Source of the DNA: Tupaia tana
Lineage: Eukaryota > Chordata > Mammalia > Scandentia > Tupaiidae
Reading direction: 5' to 3'
Length of the DNA: 64,000 nt
Assembly (NCBI GenBank): GCA_026018925.1
Contig: JAKSZU010000002.1
Location: forward strand, 93,568,975 to 93,632,974
Positions 56,882 through 64,000 of this stretch are shown here, piece by piece (position 1 is the first letter of the stretch; each line of letters begins with the position of its first letter). The notes beneath the pieces are model-generated. The model had not been told where the DNA came from. It saw only the letters and a list, made by a program, of their open reading frames with translations, and did not search any database. A program made the translations under genes and the position numbers.

Positions 56882-57139
56882 TTTTTTTTTTTTTTTTTAA
56901 GAGATTTTTGCTGTAGGGAATGTGTGCTCGCTGGAGAGACAGAGACAGAGAGACAGAAAGCAAGATATTAGCCCCTAGGGGGGATGGCAATACCATAATC
57001 CCTTCTCCTTCACTCTCCTCTCAGGATCTTGGGCATACACTGACATGCACCCAGCATGAGTTTTAAGCTACTGGGTCTGGGACTCAAACCATGATCAACT
57101 ATGTGGGAGTCCAGTAACCATTATGCCATCTGTTGGTCC
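56882..57139 (-). mobile_element. SINE-A long
   Basis: Poly-T, AGAGATTTTTGCTGTAGGGA, CT-rich module, CCCCTAGGGGGGATGGCAAT core and a head ending CATCTGTTGGTCCCC. Confidence 0.92.
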
Positions 57140-57154
57140 CCAAACAAAACATTT

Positions 57155-57320
57155 AATGGACACAAAAGAGTAAAGGAATTATCTGTTGATGATAATGTAT
57201 AAGGTAAGGTCTTTCACTTGATAATATGAACTGTATTCATGCTGGGAAAAACCATGTTGCACATTGTAAAGACATACAGTAATTGTAAATTTAAAAATAT
57301 GTAAGTAGAAATTTTAAAAA
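57155..57320 (+). mobile_element. L1/HAL1-type 3' end
   Basis: GGAATTATCTGTTGATGATA, GTATTCATGCTGGGAAAAAC, CATGTTGCACATTGTAAAGA and a terminal AATTTAAAAATATG align with the 3' modules of the HAL1-like element at 50155 and 50640. Confidence 0.65.
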
Positions 57321-57360
57321 AGAATCATTATTTTAAAAAGTTTTTAAAATTGCCTTTGTA

Positions 57361-57615
57361 GAAGCCAGCATGTGGTGTGATAGTTAGCCTGCTACATTCC
57401 CACATGACTGAACATGGTTCAAGTCCTGGACCTGGGGACTTAAAAATCAAGTCCAGCACATGTGCATACATGCCCAAGGCCCCAGGAGAAGGGATTGAGA
57501 TGAGGCCATTCCCTCAGGGGATGATTTCTCACTTTCTCTCTCACTATTTTCCATCTCTTATCAATGAGCACATTCACCCTATGGCAAAAACCTTTTTGCT
57601 TTAAAAAAAAAAAAA
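57361..57615 (+). mobile_element. SINE-A long
   Basis: AGCCAGCATGTGGTGTGATA head, GGTTCAAGTCCTGGACCTGG (B box), ACATGCCCAAGGCCCCAGGA body, ATTCACCCTATGGCAAAAAC end and A tail. Confidence 0.9.
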
Positions 57616-57624
57616 GCCTAGAGA

Positions 57625-57780
57625 GGGGTCAGGAGTGGGTGAAGTGGTTAAGGTGCTGGACTTCCACATGGCCGGCCATGGTTTGAGTCCTGGACCTGGC
57701 AGTTTGCTTTCTTACTTTCCCTTTCTTTCTCTGGTCAAATTAGAACAAAATAATAATAGCAGCAAATAAAATTAAATAAA
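57625..57780 (+). mobile_element. SINE-A short type
   Basis: GGGGTCAGGAGTGGGTGAAG head, GGTTTGAGTCCTGGACCTGG, CAGTTTGCTTTCTTACTTTC and an A-rich tail. It follows a long copy by about 10 bp in the same orientation. Confidence 0.88.
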
Positions 57781-58039
57781 TCTTTAAAAAACGACTATGT
57801 ATTTTATTGTTATTCTCTTCAATAATCTTCCTATCAGTAATCTTCCTCTAAACATTCAGTGGACATCATCATCAATACAGTTTACTGAGTACGTAATCTA
57901 TATAGGGTGCCTTTAGGCTACAACACAAACATAGTAAAACTTGCTTTCTGTCTGACGTTTCCAACATTCATACCCACTATAGATACTTGAGCCAATATTT
58001 TCTGTTGGAAATGATGCTTATAGTAATATCTTTATTTGA

Positions 58040-58150
58040 TTACCATGTATAGCACATGTGCCCGGTGTAAGTTTCAGGCCACCTGGTTTAGGACTTGAAC
58101 CACGGTAAGCCATGTGGGAGTCCAGAGATGTAATCGCTATGCCATCTGTT
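58040..58150 (-). mobile_element. SINE-A head fragment
   Basis: Only the arm (TAGCACATGTGCCCGGTGTA) and the tRNA-like head (complement of GTGGGAGTCCAGAGATGTAA) are present. The body and tail are missing. Confidence 0.8.
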
Positions 58151-58754
58151 TTAAAATTAGAAAACAAATTTTTGATGTGACTTAAGTTTATTGTTTTAAA
58201 ATTAGAAAACACATTTCTACAGTGTCTAACTCTGGAGTTTAGAATTTGTCTGACCTATCTAGTGAAGATCTCACTGAATTTTCTAGTAAATAACTAGGTT
58301 TTCTAGAATAGATACAAAAGCTTTCTGACCTACAACAGTTTATAAACCCTGGGAAAATGAATATAGATTATTCTGGATTTAAGTGAAAAGCCTGTGAAAT
58401 CCTTTCCCCATTCATTAAAAAATGAACAGTTTCAGATACATACATGTTCAATAAGTGCATTAAGCCTATTATGAATAGGTTATAAACGTATTCTAGAGGT
58501 TGAATAACTTGTCACTTGAACTCAATATACTGTATGGTAATGAAATACTCAAAGTATCAGTCTATATTCTTCCTGACCCTGGTTCCCATAGGTTTGGTAT
58601 CTTACTGCATGTTGTCTTCTTCCTCATTGAAAGGACCTGTTTCCCATCCCCAAGATCATGTTCTCCATGGCATGCTCCTGCGTTGCCCATCAGATATATT
58701 GACCAGCATTCTTGTCATTTCTCAGTCCAGCTGAATTAAAGCCATGTATAGTTG

Positions 58755-58952
58755 AGGTGGTTTTCAACTCTGGATGAGTATCTGAATCATCCATAGATGC
58801 ATTTGAAAGGCAGACTCTGGGGTTCTACCTGAAACCTATGAATCAGAATGTGTGAAGATGAGTCATGTGTGTGTATATATTCTCATGGGCACCTTCAGGT
58901 CTGCATGTCCCTCTTAGTTAAGAAGAAAACCACTGACAGTAGGAGTCTGTGT
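58755..58952 (+). mobile_element. MER5-like hAT-Charlie element
   Basis: GGTTTTCAACTCTGGATGAG, TCTGAATCATCCATAGATGC, CAGACTCTGGGGTTCTACCT and an AAAACCACTG end resemble MER5A (TIR CAGTGGTTCTCAA and GAACCACTG). Confidence 0.65.
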
Positions 58953-58974
58953 CCTACTGATTTGCAGTCTGGGC

Positions 58975-59115
58975 TTTAGTTTTGGGGGAAGATTTAGTTC
59001 AAGTCTCTGTCTGGCCACGTAATAATTATGTGACCATACTTTTAGTATCCCTAAGATTAATTGCTTCTCTAAAATAGGAGATTTATACAAGATTCAAAGT
59101 GTAATTTTCGGTAGT
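58975..59115 (+). mobile_element. MIR SINE fragment
   Basis: TTTAGTTCAAGTCTCTGTCT, GGCCACGTAATAATTATGTG and ACCATACTTTTAGTATCCCT follow MIR order. Confidence 0.6.
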
Positions 59116-59426
59116 CAAAGTAAGACAACCAACATAAAGTGTTCAAATTTCCCTCTGTGTAAGACACATTCTCTTCTTTTGTCTCTAAAAGGAATGGCTT
59201 TATCTGAATAATATTCTTTATATAATATATTTATGCCAGTTTTCACCTAATTAGACAGATCTGAGAGTCCATCAGGAATCATAAAAGTAATCAATCTTAT
59301 CCCTGAAGAATTGTCAACCAAGACATAAACTAGGGGTGATTCTTTTTTTATCACCTCTTAATATTGGATTTATGAATGAATTTGTTTTGCGGCTTTCTTG
59401 CTTTCAGAATAAAAATTTGAGACATA

Positions 59427-59668
59427 GGGACCAGCAGTTAGTGTGATGGCTATGTCGCTGGACTCCCACGTAGTTGACCGCGGTTCGCGTCCCGGACCCG
59501 GTGGCTTAAAACTCACGGCATGCCCAAGATCCCGAGAGGAGTACAGAGGAGAAGGGATTGGAGAGTGGCCATCCACCCTGGGGGGTGATTTCTTGCTTTC
59601 TGTCTCTCTGTCTCTCTCTGTCTGTCTGGCGAGCACACGCGCCCTATAGCAAAAACCTCTCAAAAAAA
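59427..59668 (+). mobile_element. SINE-A long, young, arm deleted
   Basis: TSD AAAATTTGAGACATA at 59412-59426 and 59669-59683. Head near-consensus (GGTTCGCGTCCCGGACCC). The first GC-rich arm is deleted: CTCACGGCATGCCCAAGATC joins directly. Confidence 0.97.
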
Positions 59669-59683
59669 AAAATTTGAGACATA

Positions 59684-62182
59684 ACCTCTTAAAAATTTGC
59701 ATATCATTTCTAACAAAGATGCTATGACCAGTCAAAGTTCAATGCCACTCAGGTTGCCATACAAGAACCAAATTCCTCCAGAGGTAACAGTGACAGCTCT
59801 TGGGTTAAATCTCACAGAAATGGGAAAACATCAGGTGCCAGGTAACTGAATCCATGGATGTTTCCCTCTTTAAATGGTCCTATGGGAGGAGTAAGGTGAG
59901 TATAAGCTATGTTGCCTAGGAAGCCTTGATGATAAAATTTTAAATGTCAGAATAATTGCTTTGACTCTTTTGAGTCAATAGAGATGACAGACATCAAAGG
60001 GATGTGGAAAAGACACTCCTTTGTAGAGTGATTATTTAGATTTCAGCATTTGAAAATGTATTTAGTTATACCAAAGGCTGCCATAAAGTTCTAAACCAAA
60101 TTATTTTCAATTTAATTTATAGGACAAACTCTTATAATACTTTTAGATGTGAAGGCAGTTCACATTAACTAACAATTATATAGGATTGAGACATCACAAA
60201 GAATGAGATTCACTGACTTAGTAAATAGAACAAGACAAACAGATTATGGGGGGGATCTCTTAAATAAGGCAAAGTTAAAACTACAGAAACTGTGGGTTAA
60301 GGGTTATGGGGTGACCTGGGAAGACTAAGCCTTCCTGGTATAGTTTCACTAAGTAGGATCTTGAAACAGTCATTTATTTTATTGTGATAGTTTCAAACAC
60401 TGTGCCTGGCACACGGTAGATGCTTAATTAAGATTAATGAAATGAATACCTGTCCATGCATTGCCCACTTAAGCTCAGTGAGCTGCCTTGAAAATGTCTA
60501 TGTGAGTAACAAAAACAGTGTGGATAAATAACTATACTTGCCATTATTAACAGGAGAAAAAATACATTCTCCAAAGAATACTTTTACTGGGGGGGGGGGG
60601 GGGATGAGTAGAACAAATTCATATACAGAGGGTATCATTTTTCTTGCAAGACACAAAGCAAGTGTTTACCAAGGGAAGAAAACAGAACATTATTGAGTTC
60701 GGTGAGATTCTAACATGGTGCCTAACTTGCCTAAAGCATTGCATTGCAATCTGGATTGGGAAAGGGTGTGTGCCAAATTTTTCTCTCAGGCTCTTTGCAA
60801 AAGCCTCTCTCCAATCTCCTGTTGACTCCCACTCCCTTTCTGCTGAAGACAGCCTGGTTTCTCATCCATAGCCACACAGACTTAAAGTAGAGGAAACATT
60901 CTACCACTCTTCTTTGTGAGAGCCTCATTTTACAAGGGGGACAAATGTCTGGAATTGGCATTTTTAAACAAAGCACAGCAGCCTGATGTATTCACCTCAA
61001 CGTAGTTAAGAACAGAGAAGTCGTCAGTGTTTTTATGGCCCCTCCACAATTGTCCATGTGGTCTGCTGGATCCACACCACTTACTGGCAGCCCTTGCATT
61101 GAAAAAGTTGATAATGCCATTGCCCTACTCTACTGCCCTCTTCTGCTTGTACCACACTCAGAAGCTGTTATACAATTTTTATTTTCATTTTTGGTGATGC
61201 ACAAGGATGGAAAATTTTAATCACTGTGGAAAGTTCTGGAGTTAGTAAATGGAGAAAACATAGCCCTAGACTCCCCCTGGGAAGTCCACATGCCTATTCT
61301 TTCCATTATAACTTCATAGGGACTGTATTCATTTGGTTCCATTTTATAGGATTCACAATCATGACTGATAATCAATAGAATTTGTTAAAGACACTGTATT
61401 TTTTTTTTTTACTGCTTAAACAGATAAAAGAAACCTCAATATTTTAATTTAGAGCAAGTGAGTTTCAGTAAACAAGTATTTTCTGCTACTGATGTTCTGT
61501 TTCAAAATCTAGAAAAGCCATAATATAAGATCCACTGCTTTTTTGTTTGTTTGTTTTTGTAAAGGAAGTTTCCATACAAAGCACAAACTCATGATAAAAA
61601 TTGCTGCAGCGTGAGTGTCAGTCTGTAAATTGCTTTTTAGCTGGAGGAACTTTGTTCCCAGTGACTAATGGTCCCAGACACTTCTACTCTCATGATGGGT
61701 AGAGGAAATCCTCCTGTCATGGCACAGGAGAGTTTGATTCATTTATACCAGTCCTCCAAATCTACCAGAGAGGTACCTCTGCAGCGAAACCAAAGGCCTA
61801 GTTGTTTGATAAAGACATCTGGGTGAACTTTCACAACCAATGTTCTTCCTCAAAACTAAGGAAGTTCTGTGTGTACTAAGGGCATTCATTTAAAACCAGG
61901 GGCTGGCCAAATGAGGCACTGTAAAATATTTGATTGAACTCAGTCTATACTAAATCTACTAGATAAAAGTCACATGACAGCAACATTCATGGTCTTGGCT
62001 CCCCATAAGATAACCGAGAGTCGCTAGAGCTGTGCATGAGAAGTTGCTGATGGAGGTGAGTTTGGAGCTTCTTAAAGGAAGGTTGTATTTCAATTAAGGT
62101 ACTTAAGATACTAAAATTATGCTCTTCATATGCCGGGTACCTAGTGAATGTTAATTGGTTTCCTTTTGAGAGGAGTGTGCTG
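59684..62182. other. Mostly unique; L2/MIR tail at 60385-60450
   Basis: CACTGTGCCTGGCACACGGT and AGATGCTTAATTAAGATTAA near 60400-60436 are an L2/MIR tail. A G15 run lies at 60589-60603. No gene or other repeat recognised. Confidence 0.5.
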
Positions 62183-62218
62183 TTATGATCTATCTATCTA
62201 TCTATATCTATATCTATG

Positions 62219-62262
<44 letters not shown>
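62183..62262. repeat. (TATC)n(TA)n compound microsatellite
   Basis: ATCT units pass into about 17 TA dinucleotides. Confidence 0.95.
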
Positions 62263-62264
<2 letters not shown>

Positions 62265-62329
62265 TAACATTTTAGTTTTTATACATGGTTCTTCATTCTT
62301 TGGCTTTTGTCCTAGGTTTTTGATGCTCC

Positions 62330-63110
62330 CCAAGGCAGGTCATAGAAGTGGTCATAAGGAAGTTATGACCCTCACTTCAGAGGAGCTCTACTCCACACCC
62401 AGGGGGAAGGAAAGTTGCAGAGAGAGGCCAAGAAGAATCTGGAGAGACAGGCCTTGCTGGGTTTCCCCATTCAGTCTATTAGCATTAGACCTCACCCTTT
62501 TTGGACAATCAAGTTTCTACACAATTATCTTCAATCATGCCTATGTAATGCCGTCCCCATTGAAAACTCAAAAGGACAAGATCCAGAGAGGTTCTGGTCA
62601 ATCGAACATGAGGAGGCCAGTGGGAAGGTGAATACGAATTCATCCACATGTCAGGAGGGTGGTACACCCCAGCTCCACGGATAAAAACTCCTGTCTTCTA
62701 GACTTCCTTTTATAGATTTTTTCATCTGACTGTTTATTTTAATCTTTTAAAATATCCTTTAAAATAAACTGGTAACTGTGTTTCCCCAAGTTCTATGAGC
62801 TGCTCCAGCAAAGTAATCAATCCTACAGAAGGGGTCATGGGAACCCCGACCTGTAGCTGGAGGATCAGAAGTTCCAGAGACCCTAGTTGGTTAGTGCTGT
62901 CTGAAGCCAGGGCAGTTGTGTGGGACTGAGCCCTTAACCCATGGGATATGAAACTATCTTCAGGTGGATAGCCTCAGAACTTAATTGGATAGGACACCTG
63001 ACTGAGGTATGCTGCAAAACTGATAGCTTGTTTCCTGGTATGGAGAAATACCCAAATCACAGAAGTGATCTGGGTTGTGAGTGTACAGTTGGAGAAACTG
63101 AATCTGAGGT
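62330..63110 (+). mobile_element. LTR-like ERV remnant
   Basis: The order TTTCATCTGACTGTTTATTT, AAATAAACTGGTAACTGTGT (poly(A)-signal-like AATAAA), GTTCTATGAGCTGCTCCAGC, GGTCATGGGAACCCCGACCT, GTGGGACTGAGCCCTTAACC resembles the R/U5 end of a common eutherian ERV LTR family whose name I cannot give. Exact ends are not visible. Confidence 0.5.
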
Positions 63111-64000
63111 TTCTTTTTTTTTTTTTTTTTTGTCCTTGAATAGGAGATATCTTTGTCCATTATACTGTGTTAGTATGTTAGTATGTATATAGCTAAACAA
63201 ATAGTAGTAACGTAGCATCTTAAATGGAGATAGGGTTTAAATCTGAGAAAGACAAAACATTATCCATGGTAAAAATGATCCTTAATCTCCTTTAAATTGA
63301 CCACAAAGTGTATTATTCATGGTGGCGAACATAGCAATGATTATTTTTATCCCCAGATCTGAGAACCTCTGAATGCCAACATGCAAATATAGGGCATTAA
63401 AACCTTTTTGCCTTTTAAATTAGTATCAGATTTTGAGGTGAATGGGGATACACAGGTAGAGAATTCTAGAATGGTCTTGCTTGAGTAAAGGGATCACATT
63501 GTTCTCTTTTAATATTTAAGGCTCTAGAATCTTAGCATATGTTGATACATTTCTTCATTGTTTTAAGGATTAAACAAGATGGTGGGGTTGCTCATTAATT
63601 GGGTACTGGATTAGAACACCAGTGGGTAAAGTCTGTAGTTTCTTTGTTTTAAGGCATTCATTCTATCAATACAAATAGATTATATAACCATGTTGGAAGT
63701 CATATAGAACACAGACTTACTGTTATATAGTTTTGTCGAAAGTATTACCACCTTTTCCTAGGCTTTTTGGCCATGGTTAATGGTGATAGTGTAGTCATTA
63801 GGTAAGAGGCTTGAAATCATGGGTTATCTGAGTATGAAGGGTTCTTTATTCAAATATCTTCGTTAAAATCTTGATAATTCCCTACAATATCTGAAGTGAC
63901 ACTTCTTGAATATGTTTCTCCAATAATTTACACACACCCTTAACTGTGTAATTAAATAAATGGATACTTATTTAATAATTTAAATAATTTTCTGAAGACT
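63111..64000. other. T20 run, then unique sequence
   Basis: A poly-T run at about 63112-63131 has no recognisable SINE attached. The rest is unique. Confidence 0.45.

Noticed and set aside
58147-58214. Direct repeat GTTTTAAAATTAGAAAACA twice, 44 bp apart
   Set aside because: It could be a TSD around a tiny insertion, but the enclosed sequence has no element features and AT-rich slippage explains it as well.
62320-62684. Open frames of 103 and 89 codons
   Set aside because: They overlap in different frames within an LTR-like remnant, with no conserved features.

Overview
The window is non-coding DNA from a placental mammal. I found no credible protein-coding exon, tRNA or rRNA gene. Eutherian-type interspersed repeats support this: MIR and L2 fossils, L1M-type LINE 3' ends, MLT1-like (ERVL-MaLR) LTRs and hAT-type MER fragments. 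The dominant young repeat is a tRNA-derived SINE that I do not recognise as any of the well-known families (Alu, B1/B2, CAN, ERE, Bov, CHR, PRE, VES, rabbit C, AfroSINE). It points to an order with its own tRNA SINE, but I cannot name the order or species from sequence alone.

Three SINE types are present. I use local names. 'SINE-A long' is about 240-270 bp: a tRNA-like head with A and B boxes, then a body with a GC-rich complementary pair, a CCCCCC/GGGGGG core, a CT-rich module and an A tail. 'SINE-A short' is about 150 bp: the same kind of head followed directly by a CT-rich stretch and A tail. 'SINE-B' is older and more diverged. More than 35 copies are listed, many with target-site duplications (TSDs).

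Layout: 0-11 kb is old SINEs, MIRs and L2 tails, with a ~150 bp direct duplication (5.05 and 6.5 kb) and a 69 bp palindromic mariner-type MITE inside a SINE-B (10.5 kb). 11-18 kb is densely nested: one MIR split by three SINEs, and one L2 tail split by an L1 piece, a SINE-B and a young SINE-A. 18-20.5 kb is a ~2.3 kb L2 on the minus strand with a decayed reverse transcriptase, cut by a SINE and an L1. 21-33 kb is mostly unique sequence with scattered SINEs. 33.8-34.9 kb is an L1M 3' end. 37.7-38.7 kb carries a polypyrimidine tract and a polypurine tract around a MIR. 43.5-47.2 kb holds a solo LTR, an MLT1-like LTR with an internal 27 bp x4 expansion, and a second LTR of that type broken by nested SINEs.

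The most notable element is at 48.3-50.9 kb. It is a complete retrotransposon bounded by a 15 bp TSD at a TT/AAAA-type target. It encodes only an L1-type ORF1 (broken once) and no ORF2, which is the architecture of HAL1 ('half-L1'). A three-unit 119 bp tandem repeat follows at 51.25 kb. The rest (52-64 kb) is SINEs, an L1M remnant, MER5-like and MIR pieces, an LTR-like remnant near 62.4-63.1 kb, and unique AT-rich DNA. Three stretches (9.5-10.1, 25.6-26.1 and 45.4-46.1 kb) look like candidate conserved non-coding elements, but only by appearance.
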